Origin: Catalimonadaceae bacterium JC749
Lineage (GTDB): Bacteria > Bacteroidota > Bacteroidia > Cytophagales > Cyclobacteriaceae
Direction of reading: 5' to 3'
NCBI GenBank assembly: GCA_021730635.1
Contig: JAJNNC010000005.1
Coordinates: forward strand, 248,001-312,000
Length of the DNA: 64,000 bases
The notes under the pieces were generated by a model. The model saw nothing but the letters and a program-made list of their open reading frames with translations. It was not told where the DNA came from and did not search any database. Shown piece after piece: positions 9,189 through 18,171 of the stretch (positions within the stretch are counted from its first letter, which is position 1; every line of letters starts with the position of its first letter). A program made the translations under genes and the position numbers.

Positions 9189-10232
9189 TTATATATAAGA
9201 GGTTAAATTCTCACTGGTGACAATCCCCAGAGATAAATGTTTGATAGCAGGAATGTCTCTTTTAAAGACCAGATGGTCGGTAAGATAGGAGATGCCCAGA
9301 AAACTTTGCTGCTCCGCATTTTGATGGATCAGGATATCTATGGTATGACGTTGGAGAAATGGCAGGTTTTCCTGCACCAGATCATAGCCGATGAGCCGGA
9401 GTTGCATTCGCCGGGTTTTCTCCAGATACTGCGCCACATCATAGGCTTTGGAGTTAGTCACAAAAATGCCACTGATCTGAGGGTATTGCCGGAAAGAGTC
9501 TTCCAGGGTGGCTTCAAAACTGGGGTGATGAGGGCTTTCCAGTTCAATGGTAATCACCTCAATCTTATTTCCATTTTGCTGCATATATTCCCGGAACCCC
9601 TGTTCTTTTTCGTATAAGTGAACCGAATTCAAGGTTTTCTCTTCTATATGGATAATCAGAAAAGTACCGGCAGGGCGGCCCATACACATCAGTTCGGCAG
9701 CCAGTCGGCCACTTTGGTGCAAATTCTGTCCGATAAAAGAAAGTGGATGAAGGGCCTCGATATAGGTGTTAAAACAAACCAAAGGGATCTGATGGCGTTT
9801 GCACATGGCGGTAAAATCCAGTGATTCCTGCCTCCATATGGGAGCCAGCAAAATGCCATCAGGTTCAAAATCAATTACTTCCTGTGCTCTAGCCAGGAAA
9901 GAATCACTCTGATAGGGATTGAAGGGAAAAGCATAAATCTCAATACCAAAGGGATTGAATTCTTTTTCCGCCTGGCTGATGCCTATTTTTGGAAGCAGCC
10001 AAAAAGGATCAATGCTGGCATCGGGCAATAAGGCAGCAATTTTATAGGTTTTGGCAGAGCTGAGTGTTTTCGCGATCAGGTTGGGTTGGTAATCTATTTT
10101 CTCCAATACTTTCAATACCTTTTCCATAGAGGTTGCCGATACTTTCCCCCGGTTATGAATTACCCTATCTACAGTTCCCATAGAGACTTCAGCCATTTTG
10201 GCTATATCTTTGATACGGATAGTTTTTTTCAT
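9189..10232 (-). CDS. LacI-family transcriptional regulator
   Basis: The 347-residue protein starts with a LacI helix-turn-helix (IKDIAKMAEVSMGTVDRVIH, residues 7-26) and a hinge helix (PNLIAKTLSS), followed by a periplasmic-binding-protein-like sensor domain (AALLPDASIDPFW, then GIFVTNSKAYDVAQYL and LIGYDL). It faces the symporter-nucleotidyltransferase-kinase unit and is convergent with it. The likely job is to repress or activate that unit in response to a sugar. A candidate LacI-type palindrome sits upstream of the symporter at 5165-5180. Confidence 0.9.
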   Translation of the reverse strand: MKKTIRIKDIAKMAEVSMGTVDRVIHNRGKVSATSMEKVLKVLEKIDYQPNLIAKTLSSAKTYKIAALLPDASIDPFWLLPKIGISQAEKEFNPFGIEIYAFPFNPYQSDSFLARAQEVIDFEPDGILLAPIWRQESLDFTAMCKRHQIPLVCFNTYIEALHPLSFIGQNLHQSGRLAAELMCMGRPAGTFLIIHIEEKTLNSVHLYEKEQGFREYMQQNGNKIEVITIELESPHHPSFEATLEDSFRQYPQISGIFVTNSKAYDVAQYLEKTRRMQLRLIGYDLVQENLPFLQRHTIDILIHQNAEQQSFLGISYLTDHLVFKRDIPAIKHLSLGIVTSENLTSYI

Positions 10233-10655
10233 AGGTCTAGCAGTAAAGTAATATGGGCCGACAAAAAGAATTATTTTCGATTATTATTAGGAAAACTTGG
10301 AAAATTTGTTTTATTTAACTCAGCAAACTTCTCGTTTTTTATGTGAAAAGTTACAAAATGAATTTTTTGATACTTTTTCACCCCTAAAATTAAAACAAAA
10401 ATTGGCCACAGCGTTTTCTTTGAAATTAAAAATAAGTGAGTTACACATTTACATTATTAAAATTTGGCAATAAATCGTTTAGTTTATTGTTATATAATAA
10501 ATTATTCCAACAGTTATTGCTTAGAATATTAATTTTCAATTTCTTTGTTAAGAATTTTGAAACATATGGTGTATTAAAAAGTTTGAAAGACTGATTACAC
10601 AGGCCCTAATTTTTTTGACTAATAATTACTCGAGATTTTATCAAATTTTTTTTCC
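10233..10655. other. AT-rich gap without a supported gene
   Basis: This 423-base stretch separates the divergent LacI-type gene and the truncated sugar-phosphotransferase gene. It is very AT-rich, with many A and T runs. No RNA gene, repeat family or promoter matching the TAnnTTTG pattern could be supported. A short open frame at 10086-10346 mostly overlaps the regulator antisense and is not credible. Confidence 0.6.
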
Positions 10656-11507
10656 ATGATTAAAATTAAACGAAACCCTTACTCCAAGTCACTTATTGTT
10701 CTTCTGACAATAGTTGATTGCGTTTTATTAGCCGTTTCTTTTAAAACAGCATTTATTTTTGATGAAACTCATTACATTTCAGCAGGGGAGAATCAGGCAC
10801 TCTTGGCCATTTCTATTTTGAGCTGGGTGGTAGCTTCTTTGTTAAGAAATGCCTACCAGCCTGATAAGCTAAGATCTTTTTCCAAAATTTCTAAAACTAT
10901 TTTTGCTACTTTTCTGGTATATGCGTTGATTCTGACAGCATACTTTGCTTTTTTACATCCTCACGCTGTTAACTATAACCGGATTCTTTCCATCCAGAGT
11001 TTATTTATCCTGCTTTCCATCAGTACCAAATACATTTTACTAAAGTTTTATAGTCTGATCCGGAACGCAGAACACAACAGAAGCCGGGTGATTATTGTAG
11101 GGTATACCAATCCGGGACGGGAGCTCTATCGCTTCTTTAGAAACAGCAAGAGTGCTGGCTATGAATTTTTAGGGTTTTTTGATGACAATCATGTGGAGAA
11201 GGTTATTTTAGGGAAGCTGGCCGATGTGAAAAATTTCTGTATCAGAAATAATGTCAACGAGATCTATTATGCCCTTCCAAACAATCAGCAGCTTATTAAA
11301 GAACTAACCAATTTTGCAGACAATAATTTTATTCATTTCGGGCTGGTGCAGGATCTTACCGGACTGAGCTACGACAGACTGCATACTTATAACTATGGCG
11401 ATGAAATCCCTGTGATTTCCTATACTAAGTCACCATCCAGGAAAATTACAAACAAGTTGTACCAGGATTTTTACTTCAAAGTAAAAAATATACCCTCAAG
11501 TAACTGA
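10656..11507 (+). CDS. N-terminal half of a polyprenyl-phosphate sugar phosphotransferase, catalytic domain absent
   Basis: The 283-residue protein has four or five membrane segments (for example SLIVLLTIVDCVLLAVS and ALLAISILSWVVASLL) and then a Rossmann-like domain (RVIIVGYTNPGRELYRFF, residues 143-160, and YEFLGFFDDN). This matches the N-terminal half of the WbaP/WcaJ-type undecaprenyl-phosphate sugar phosphotransferases that start surface polysaccharide synthesis. Full proteins are about 460 residues and continue into a bacterial-sugar-transferase domain. Here the frame stops just before that domain, and no remnant of it is seen in the 130 bases that follow. It may be a decayed gene or a stand-alone regulatory or sensor half. 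Confidence 0.75.
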   Translation: MIKIKRNPYSKSLIVLLTIVDCVLLAVSFKTAFIFDETHYISAGENQALLAISILSWVVASLLRNAYQPDKLRSFSKISKTIFATFLVYALILTAYFAFLHPHAVNYNRILSIQSLFILLSISTKYILLKFYSLIRNAEHNRSRVIIVGYTNPGRELYRFFRNSKSAGYEFLGFFDDNHVEKVILGKLADVKNFCIRNNVNEIYYALPNNQQLIKELTNFADNNFIHFGLVQDLTGLSYDRLHTYNYGDEIPVISYTKSPSRKITNKLYQDFYFKVKNIPSSN

Positions 11508-11636
11508 TACCTTTGGGCTCCAGGCTTATGGCCAACCCTGTGGAGGCGCTGTATGGCTGAGCCTTAGGTTTTTGTTTTTGAACCCTGCAGCTTTAACTTT
11601 TTTGTCTCTATATCCATATATTCAATCAAGTTTAAG

Positions 11637-13292
11637 GTGGGAAGATTCCTCATTATCATCATTCTCTTTATCGCAACCCTTTTCGGGTGTCAGCCCTCAG
11701 ATGACAATTTACAAAATACAGGGCAGTCCTCTATCCGTGCCGAAGATTTTGAAAAGCATATTCAGACATTGGCCTCTGATGAATTTGAAGGCCGGAAACC
11801 CTTTACGCCCGGAGAGGAAAAAACCATTAACTATCTGAAAGACGAGTTTAGCCGCATGGGACTAGCGCCTGGTAACGGTGACAGTTATTTTCAGGAAGTG
11901 CCGCTGGTGGATATCCATGCGGTACCTGAAGAAAAAATGCAGATAGAAGGAAAGGGTAAGTCGCTGGAATTCTCTTTCAGGGAAGATTTTGTAGCCCTTA
12001 CCCTCCGGGTGACCGATCAGGTGGTTCTCAAAAATTCCGAACTGGTATTTTGCGGCTATGGTATTGTAGCACCGGAATATGGCTGGAACGATTATGAAGG
12101 GTTGGATATGCAGGGAAAAACAGCCGTAGTACTGATCAATGATCCCGGTTTTGGCACCGATGACAGCACTTTTTTCAAAGGCAATGCCATGACCTATTAT
12201 GGCAGGTGGACCTATAAATATGAAGAAGCTGCCCGACAGGGAGCGGAGGGAATTTTGATCATTCACGATACAGCGCCTGCCGGTTATCCCTGGGGCGTGG
12301 TGCAGAGTAGTTGGACGGGCCATAAACTTTATTTACAGACAGAGGATAACAACATGTCGCGATGCGCCATGGAAGGCTGGCTTACCATGGAGGCCGCCGG
12401 GCAAATGCTGTCTGCAGCAGGGTTGGAAAGTAATGTGTTGGAATCAGCCCGGAAACCTGGTTTTAAAGCCATCCCGCTAGGACTCGCCCTGTCGCTTCAA
12501 ATGCACGTGAGCCATGAGTTTTCTACTTCCCAGAATGTGATTGCCCGGGTCAGTGGGGCTACCCGTCCCGATGAAAGTATCATTTATACTGCCCATTGGG
12601 ATCATATTGGAATCGGGCCTTCAGTGGAAGGCGATTCTATCTATAACGGTGCTTTAGACAACGCCACTGGGATTGCTGCCTTGCTGGAAATTGCAGATGC
12701 TTTTGCACAACTGGAAGAAAAACCGGCCCGGTCGGCAGTTTTTCTGGCTGTTACTGCTGAGGAACAAGGGCTGTTGGGATCTGCATATTATGCAGAACAC
12801 CCCATCTATCCTTTGGAGAAAACAGTGGCTAACCTCAATATGGATGGCCTTGGCTTTTGGGGCAAGATGAAAGACCTGACCATAGTAGGATATGGACAGT
12901 CAGAATTAGATGACTATGCAAAAGAAGCAGCCGAACGCCAGGGGCGCTACATTCTACCCGACCAGCAAGCTGAAAAAGGACATTTTTTTCGATCCGATCA
13001 TTTTAGTTTTGCAAAAGTAGGCGTGCCGGCACTCTATGCCAGTGGAGAACATGAGCAGGCCGAGAAAGGAATCGACTGGATAACGGAACAGAGAGATCGA
13101 TGGTTGCAGCAGCACTACCACCAACCGTCGGATGAATTTGAGGCAGACACCTGGGATTTCTCCGGTATGGTGCAGGATGCACAGCTTTTATTTGATATTG
13201 GATACAGACTGAGCCAGGAACAAACGTATCCCCATTGGAAAGAAGGCTCAGAGTTTAAACCCATCCGGGAAGCTTATATGCCCGGGCAGTAA
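11637..13292 (+). CDS. M28-family zinc aminopeptidase lipoprotein
   Basis: The 551-residue protein uses a GTG start, chosen because it gives a signal peptide with a lipobox (IATLFGC, Cys18). A protease-associated-type insert lies around residues 130-280. The M28 zinc ligands are visible: H320 (AHWDHIG), D341 (GALDNATG), catalytic E375 with E376 (VTAEEQGLLGS), D403 (NMDGLG) and H455 (RSDHFSF). It probably removes N-terminal residues from peptides at the cell surface or in the periplasm. It stands alone between the truncated phosphotransferase and the DUF4142 lipoprotein. Confidence 0.92.
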   Translation: MGRFLIIIILFIATLFGCQPSDDNLQNTGQSSIRAEDFEKHIQTLASDEFEGRKPFTPGEEKTINYLKDEFSRMGLAPGNGDSYFQEVPLVDIHAVPEEKMQIEGKGKSLEFSFREDFVALTLRVTDQVVLKNSELVFCGYGIVAPEYGWNDYEGLDMQGKTAVVLINDPGFGTDDSTFFKGNAMTYYGRWTYKYEEAARQGAEGILIIHDTAPAGYPWGVVQSSWTGHKLYLQTEDNNMSRCAMEGWLTMEAAGQMLSAAGLESNVLESARKPGFKAIPLGLALSLQMHVSHEFSTSQNVIARVSGATRPDESIIYTAHWDHIGIGPSVEGDSIYNGALDNATGIAALLEIADAFAQLEEKPARSAVFLAVTAEEQGLLGSAYYAEHPIYPLEKTVANLNMDGLGFWGKMKDLTIVGYGQSELDDYAKEAAERQGRYILPDQQAEKGHFFRSDHFSFAKVGVPALYASGEHEQAEKGIDWITEQRDRWLQQHYHQPSDEFEADTWDFSGMVQDAQLLFDIGYRLSQEQTYPHWKEGSEFKPIREAYMPGQ

Positions 13293-13515
13293 CACTATCT
13301 GCCTTGCAAAACCAAAGCCTGTTGGGCGAGAACCATTAGGCGTCTTGATAGTTTATCTTTTAGCCGTGACATTTTTTTAGGTGTTCCCTACGAAGCCCTA
13401 ACATCCCAGGAGTAGTTTCAGGGATCAGAAAAACAGTGTGTATAGCTGATAGGGGACCATCTATACATAGATTTTTTTATTTGGTTTTATGTATAATTTT
13501 TTAATGTTAAAGTTT

Positions 13516-14070
13516 ATGAAAAAGGTATATTTTTTTGCCCTGATAGCCATGCTGCTATCTGTGGCAGCCTGTACACCTCGCCAGGATGCCGTTGAGCAGG
13601 CAGAAGATACGAATGAGGCGCAGTTTGAAGAAAATGACGCCATGGAAGATTTATCTGAGTTTTTGGTGCATGCCTATAGCCAGAATATGTTGATCAGTGA
13701 AGCCAGCCAAATGGCTACGGAGAAAGCAACTTCCGATCAGGTAAAACAGTTTGCCCGGAAAAGCTGGGATGATCACCAGAAAGTGAAACAGGATTTGCAA
13801 CGTTTAGCCACCCAAATGAATGTAACCTTGCCGGATAGCCTCTCCAACGAAGACAAAGATAAAGTTGAAAATTTGACATCTGCTGATGAAAATAACTTCG
13901 ATGAGAAGTATGTAGAACTGGTGGATGAGGCCACCGAAGACTTGGTAAAAGAGTTTGAAGAGGTCTCTGATGACTCTATGAATGTGGATTTAGGCAATTT
14001 TGTACAGCAAACGCTGCCATCTCTGCGTCAGCATCAGGAAGAAACCGACCAGTTGGAGGAATCTGCCTGA
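13516..14070 (+). CDS. DUF4142 family lipoprotein
   Basis: The start at 13516 is preferred over an upstream ATG at 13489, because it begins directly with a lipoprotein signal (MKKVYFFALIAMLLSVAAC). The remaining 160 residues are acidic and mostly helical. They contain the ferritin-like helical pattern of DUF4142 (FLVHAYSQNMLISEASQMA, then QVKQFARKSWDDHQKVKQDL and LPSLRQHQEE). Family members are periplasmic or outer-membrane-anchored and often stress-linked, but the biochemical role is unknown. A strong terminator follows, so it is probably a single-gene unit. Confidence 0.85.
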   Translation: MKKVYFFALIAMLLSVAACTPRQDAVEQAEDTNEAQFEENDAMEDLSEFLVHAYSQNMLISEASQMATEKATSDQVKQFARKSWDDHQKVKQDLQRLATQMNVTLPDSLSNEDKDKVENLTSADENNFDEKYVELVDEATEDLVKEFEEVSDDSMNVDLGNFVQQTLPSLRQHQEETDQLEESA

Positions 14071-14099
14071 TCATCATCTCCTAGAAAAGAAATAATAAG

Positions 14100-14135
14100 G
14101 AAGCGTATGATAGACCTCATGCGCTTCTGTTTTTA
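14100..14135 (+). terminator. intrinsic terminator after the DUF4142 gene
   Basis: GAAGCGTATGA (14100-14110) pairs with TCATGCGCTTC (14117-14127) with one G-T pair and a six-base loop. A T-rich tail (TGTTTTTA) follows directly. Confidence 0.85.
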
Positions 14136-14215
14136 TACAATATCCCCAAAAAGTAGGATCAATAGGTTATCGAATCGGATCTATCGAATCTTTTTTACGA
14201 ATAATAGAGCTTGTT

Positions 14216-14246
14216 ATTGATGGTAACATATAATTTAGTAATTTTG
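14216..14246 (+). promoter_or_regulatory. Bacteroidota-type promoter for rpsA
   Basis: TAATTTTG at 14239-14246 matches the TAnnTTTG minus-7 element, with ATTG at 14216-14219 19 bases upstream as a weak minus-33 element. Transcription would start near 14253. That leaves a leader of about 115 bases before the S1 start codon. Confidence 0.6.
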
Positions 14247-14368
14247 CGTGAAAATTGTGAACGCAATAGGTTGATTCACGGTTGACATAATTCAAACTAT
14301 TTTTGTTAAACTAAAACGGCTTGTCTGATAGCTCTAGGGCAGGTGTGTAATCAGAGCAATTATTAAAT

Positions 14369-16177
14369 ATGGCAAATACGCAGGAAAAATTTAATTGGGA
14401 TCAGGCCGATGTAAAGGGTTTCGGCGAAGAGTACACAGAAGAAGAAAAAGCCAATATGGCTTCTATGTATGAAGATACCTTAACCCAGATTAACGAAAAA
14501 GAAGTAGTTACCGGAACCGTAGTGGGTATTAACGACAGAGATGTCATTCTCAATATTGGTTTCAAATCCGATGGCTTGGTTTCCGTTTCTGAATTTCGGG
14601 ATACTCCCGACCTGAAGGTAGGAGATGAGGTGGAAGTGTATATTGAGGAACAGGAAAATGCGCAGGGGCAATTGGTGCTTTCCCGTAAGAAAGCTAAAAT
14701 AGTGAAAGCATGGGAAAAAATACAGCATGCCCTTGACCATGACGAGGTTATTGAAGGAACCGTGAAACGTCGTACCAAAGGAGGGTTAATCTGTGATATT
14801 TATGGTGTGGAAGCTTTCCTTCCTGGTTCACAGATTGATGTAAAGCCCATCCGGGATTTTGATGTTTTCGTCGGCAAGAAAATGGAAGTGAAAGTAGTAA
14901 AAATCAACTATGCCAACGATAACGTAGTCGTTTCTCATAAAGTCCTCATTGAAAAAGATCTGGAAGAGCAGAAAGCTAAAATTCTGGATAATCTGGAAAA
15001 AGGACAGGTGCTGGAAGGTGTGATCAAGAATATGACCAACTTTGGGGTCTTCATTGATCTGGGAGGTGTAGATGGTTTGTTACACATCACGGATATTTCC
15101 TGGGGACGTATCAATCATCCTGAAGAAGTCCTGAACCTGGATCAGAAAGTAAATGTGGTGGTGCTGGATTTTGACGAAGACAAAAAGCGTATTTCGCTGG
15201 GTATGAAGCAACTGACGCCTCATCCCTGGGATTCTTTGTCACAAGACATACAGGTAGGTTCCAAAGTGAAGGGCAAAATTGTTAACGTGGCTGATTATGG
15301 AGCTTTCCTTGAAATCATGCCGGGGGTAGAAGGGCTGATCCACGTGTCTGAGATGTCGTGGTCACAGCACCTGAGAAATCCGCAGGATTTTATCAGTATC
15401 GGCGATGAACTGGAAGCCGTAGTGCTGACACTGGATCGTGATGAAAGGAAAATGTCGCTGGGTATTAAACAGTTGACAGAAGATCCTTGGACCAAGCAGG
15501 ATCTGTTGACCAAATATGCGGTAGGTACCCGCCACAAAGGTATTGTCAGAAACCTGACCAACTTCGGGTTGTTCATTGAGTTGGAAGAAGGTATTGACGG
15601 GTTAGTACACGTTTCTGACCTTTCCTGGACTAAGAAAATAAAACACCCTTCCGAATTCGTCAAAGTAGGAGAGGAGCTGGAAGTACAGGTACTGGAACTG
15701 GATGTAGAAAATCGTCGTCTGGCACTGGGTCATAAACAACTGGAAGAAAACCCATGGAACACCTTTGAAGATATCTTCCCTGTGGGTTCAGTACACAAAG
15801 GCACAATCATCAACAAAATTGATAAGGGCGCCTTGGTTGAACTTCCTTATGGCATCGAAGGCTTTGCCAGTCATAAGCACCTGGTAAAAGAAGACAGCAC
15901 AGAGCCAGAGGTAGGAGAAGCCTTGGATTTCAAAGTAGTGGAATTCAACAAAGAAGACCGGCGGATTGTGTTGTCGCACAGCAATGTATACAGTGAGCCT
16001 GAAGAGAAGGTGAATAAGAAAAAACCTGTGCCTAATAAAAAGAAAACAAGTTCTGGAGAAGCGGATCGATCTACCCTGGGTGATCTGGAAGCCCTCTCTA
16101 ATTTGAAAGAACAAATGCAGGAAGAGCAGAAAAAGGCGCAACAGAAAGCCAGACAGGAAAACGCTGGTGATGAATAA
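14369..16177 (+). CDS. rpsA: 30S ribosomal protein S1
   Basis: The 602-residue protein contains six S1 RNA-binding repeats. Typical repeat cores are visible, such as GTVVGINDRDVILNIGFKSD, NMTNFGVFIDLGGVDGLLH, NVADYGAFLEIMPGVEGLIH and NLTNFGLFIELEEGIDGLVH. Each is followed by an RISLGMKQL-type end. A charged lysine- and glutamate-rich tail follows the last repeat. It binds mRNA on the small ribosomal subunit and aids translation start, which matters in Bacteroidota because Shine-Dalgarno sequences are rare. It has its own promoter and a long leader, so autoregulation through the leader is possible. Confidence 0.97.
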   Translation: MANTQEKFNWDQADVKGFGEEYTEEEKANMASMYEDTLTQINEKEVVTGTVVGINDRDVILNIGFKSDGLVSVSEFRDTPDLKVGDEVEVYIEEQENAQGQLVLSRKKAKIVKAWEKIQHALDHDEVIEGTVKRRTKGGLICDIYGVEAFLPGSQIDVKPIRDFDVFVGKKMEVKVVKINYANDNVVVSHKVLIEKDLEEQKAKILDNLEKGQVLEGVIKNMTNFGVFIDLGGVDGLLHITDISWGRINHPEEVLNLDQKVNVVVLDFDEDKKRISLGMKQLTPHPWDSLSQDIQVGSKVKGKIVNVADYGAFLEIMPGVEGLIHVSEMSWSQHLRNPQDFISIGDELEAVVLTLDRDERKMSLGIKQLTEDPWTKQDLLTKYAVGTRHKGIVRNLTNFGLFIELEEGIDGLVHVSDLSWTKKIKHPSEFVKVGEELEVQVLELDVENRRLALGHKQLEENPWNTFEDIFPVGSVHKGTIINKIDKGALVELPYGIEGFASHKHLVKEDSTEPEVGEALDFKVVEFNKEDRRIVLSHSNVYSEPEEKVNKKKPVPNKKKTSSGEADRSTLGDLEALSNLKEQMQEEQKKAQQKARQENAGDE

Positions 16178-16187
16178 ATAAAGCAAA

Positions 16188-16219
16188 GGGGAAAAAGGGT
16201 CGTATTCTTCTTTTTCCCT
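16188..16219 (+). terminator. hairpin after rpsA, possible terminator
   Basis: GGGGAAAAAG (16188-16197) pairs with CTTTTTCCCT (16210-16219) around a 12-base loop, 11 bases after the rpsA stop. There is no T run after the hairpin, so termination may be weak or need other factors. Confidence 0.5.
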
Positions 16220-16239
16220 GATGCATCCTCAAAAGAATT

Positions 16240-16269
16240 TTTGATAAGTCGCGAAATTCAGTAAATTTG
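16240..16269 (+). promoter_or_regulatory. Bacteroidota-type promoter for tRNA-Cys
   Basis: TTTG (16240-16243) is followed after 18 bases by TAAATTTG (16262-16269), matching the TTTG plus TAnnTTTG pattern. It lies about 60 bases upstream of the mature tRNA end. Confidence 0.65.
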
Positions 16270-16329
16270 CGGCCATTGTATTGCGGTTACCAAGGAAACG
16301 GTAATAGTAGTAATACAGTGTATAAATAA

Positions 16330-16400
16330 GGTCGCGTGGCCGAGTGGTTAGGCAGAGGTCTGCAAAACCTCCTACAGCGGTTCAAATCCGCTCGCGACCT
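16330..16400 (+). tRNA. tRNA-Cys (anticodon GCA)
   Basis: The 71-base sequence folds as a cloverleaf. The acceptor arm GGTCGCG (16330-16336) pairs with CGCGACC (16393-16399) and the discriminator is T16400. The anticodon stem GAGGT/ACCTC encloses loop CTGCAAA with anticodon GCA at 16362-16364. The T arm is AGCGG, TTCAAAT, CCGCT. CCA is not encoded. Confidence 0.97.
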
Positions 16401-16406
16401 CCCGAA

Positions 16407-16442
16407 AACCTTGCAAGATCATCCCTTGCGAGGTTTTTTTTT
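16407..16442 (+). terminator. intrinsic terminator after tRNA-Cys
   Basis: AACCTTGCAAG (16407-16417) pairs with CTTGCGAGGTT (16425-16435) with one wobble pair, and a run of T follows to 16442. The 280 bases after it, up to the next promoter, hold nothing else that can be supported. Confidence 0.92.
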
Positions 16443-16724
16443 GGATATAAACCTTACAACCCCTCCAGAGCATCTATGGCAAAGCCAAGCTATGCCGAAG
16501 AAAGCCCCATCCAGTAGGACTTCTCCAGTATCATTTATGCTTAGCCGCCGTAAAAATCTATTAATTCTTCATCTTCGGCGCTAAAAGTTCAACTTTTTCC
16601 TATTTATATTCATTCTAAATTGGAAAATTTGCTTGCTGATTACTTATCTAACTCGTTGAATTACAGGTTTTTAAGGCAGTATATCATGGCTCAAAAGAAG
16701 TAGTGCCAATTTGAATAAAATGTA

Positions 16725-16755
16725 TTTGAAATCAAGAGATCGCGTATTACTTTTG
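16725..16755 (+). promoter_or_regulatory. promoter of the alternative complex III / cytochrome oxidase operon
   Basis: TTTG (16725-16728), a 19-base spacer and TACTTTTG (16748-16755) match the Bacteroidota housekeeping promoter closely. Transcription would start near 16762. That is downstream of the GTG at 16755 and so supports the ATG at 16779 as the real actA start. Confidence 0.75.
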
Positions 16756-16778
16756 TGGGTGTTAAAAAACGGGGTATA

Positions 16779-18137
16779 ATGGTTAAAAAACTACGAAATT
16801 TTAAGGATTTATCACATATCACGATTCAATTCTTATTAGCAAGCATTTTATTATCAGGCGTATTTTCAACGGTTCAGGCACAAACAGACACTACCAGTGC
16901 TCCGGCAGACGCAGGTGCTGCTACCGCTGCTGCTGACAATGGTATTCCTACCACACCTGAAGCCATTAGCGAAGGAGAAAATCTCTTTTCCAGTAACTGT
17001 GCCGTTTGTCATGCTATCGATGCACAGATAGTAGGACCTGCTTTACAAGGTGTTACCGAACGCCGGCCGTTGCCATGGCTCATTAACTTTATCAAAAATT
17101 CACAGAAGGTCATTCAGAGTGGTGATGAGTATGCAGTGAACCTGTATAATCAGTACAACAAGACAATGATGCCGTCTTTTGCCTTCTCGGATGATCAGAT
17201 TACATCTATTCTGGCCTATGTACAGAGCGCATCCAGTCAAGCAGCCGCGCCGGGTCAGGCCGCAGCAGGTGATACGAGCGCGACAGCCCAGACAGGAGGT
17301 ACTGCCGGTCAGGATGCAGGGATTAGCTCCAGCTATCTTACTATTATTCTAATAGGCCTGGTCATCATTCTGGTGTTGATCCTGTTGGTGTTGATCCTAA
17401 TAGTGTCAGTGATGACCCGCTTCCTGAAACAACGGGAAGACCTGGATGAGGCAGACCAGGAACTCATGGGCCAGCGCACAAATTTCAAGAAAATAGTGAC
17501 CAGCATGCCTTTCATTGGCATTGTTACCTTCATCTTTATGGCCATTGTTGTCAAAGTGGCTATTGACGGACTCTATTCTGTAGGTGTTCAACAGGGATAT
17601 ATGCCCAAACAGCCTATCGCCTTTTCACATCAGCTCCATGCAGGGCAGTACGAAATTCAATGTCAGTATTGCCATACCGGTGTAATGAAGAGCAAAAGTG
17701 CAAATATCCCTGCTGCCAATGTTTGTATGAACTGTCACCAGCAGATTAAACCTGAATCACCGGAAATTCAGAAAATCTATGCTGCCATAGATTTTGATCC
17801 TGAAACACAAACCTATGGCAACAACAAAAAGCCTATCGAATGGGTGCGGGTACATAATTTACCCGATTTGGCTTATTTCAACCACGCACAGCACGTAAAT
17901 GTCGGAGGGCTGGAATGCCAGACCTGTCATGGTCCTATTCAGGAAATGCCTGTCGTCTACCAATATTCTTCACTAACCATGGGTTGGTGTATCAACTGCC
18001 ATCGTGAAACGGAAGTCAATGCCAGTGACAATGCGTATTACGATAAATTGCTGGAGTTACATGAAGCCGCCAATCCGAAAGAACCTATGACGGTAGAAAG
18101 CATAGGTGGACTTGAATGTTCAAAATGCCATTATTAA
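16779..18137 (+). CDS. actA: alternative complex III subunit ActA, multiheme cytochrome c
   Basis: The start is taken at ATG 16779, giving 452 residues with an N-terminal hydrophobic signal or anchor. An alanine-rich linker leads to a monoheme cytochrome c domain (CAVCH near residue 74, with methionine candidates in MMPSF). Two membrane segments follow around residues 190-270. The C-terminal domain has five CxxCH motifs (CQYCH, CMNCH, CQTCH, CINCH, CSKCH), the pentaheme hallmark of ActA. In all there are six heme sites. It passes electrons from quinol oxidation toward cytochrome oxidase on the outer face of the inner membrane. The fused N-terminal monoheme domain is an extra relative to a bare pentaheme ActA. 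Confidence 0.93.
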   Translation: MVKKLRNFKDLSHITIQFLLASILLSGVFSTVQAQTDTTSAPADAGAATAAADNGIPTTPEAISEGENLFSSNCAVCHAIDAQIVGPALQGVTERRPLPWLINFIKNSQKVIQSGDEYAVNLYNQYNKTMMPSFAFSDDQITSILAYVQSASSQAAAPGQAAAGDTSATAQTGGTAGQDAGISSSYLTIILIGLVIILVLILLVLILIVSVMTRFLKQREDLDEADQELMGQRTNFKKIVTSMPFIGIVTFIFMAIVVKVAIDGLYSVGVQQGYMPKQPIAFSHQLHAGQYEIQCQYCHTGVMKSKSANIPAANVCMNCHQQIKPESPEIQKIYAAIDFDPETQTYGNNKKPIEWVRVHNLPDLAYFNHAQHVNVGGLECQTCHGPIQEMPVVYQYSSLTMGWCINCHRETEVNASDNAYYDKLLELHEAANPKEPMTVESIGGLECSKCHY

Positions 18138-18171
18138 TTAAACTTTGCCTAAAAAAGACTTCATATATCAT

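Noticed and set aside
11862-12323. Minus-strand frame of 153 residues
   Set aside because: It is antisense to the M28 peptidase gene, whose zinc ligands are all present.
16336-16584. Plus-strand open frame of 82 residues
   Set aside because: It covers the tRNA-Cys gene and its terminator and has no protein-like features.
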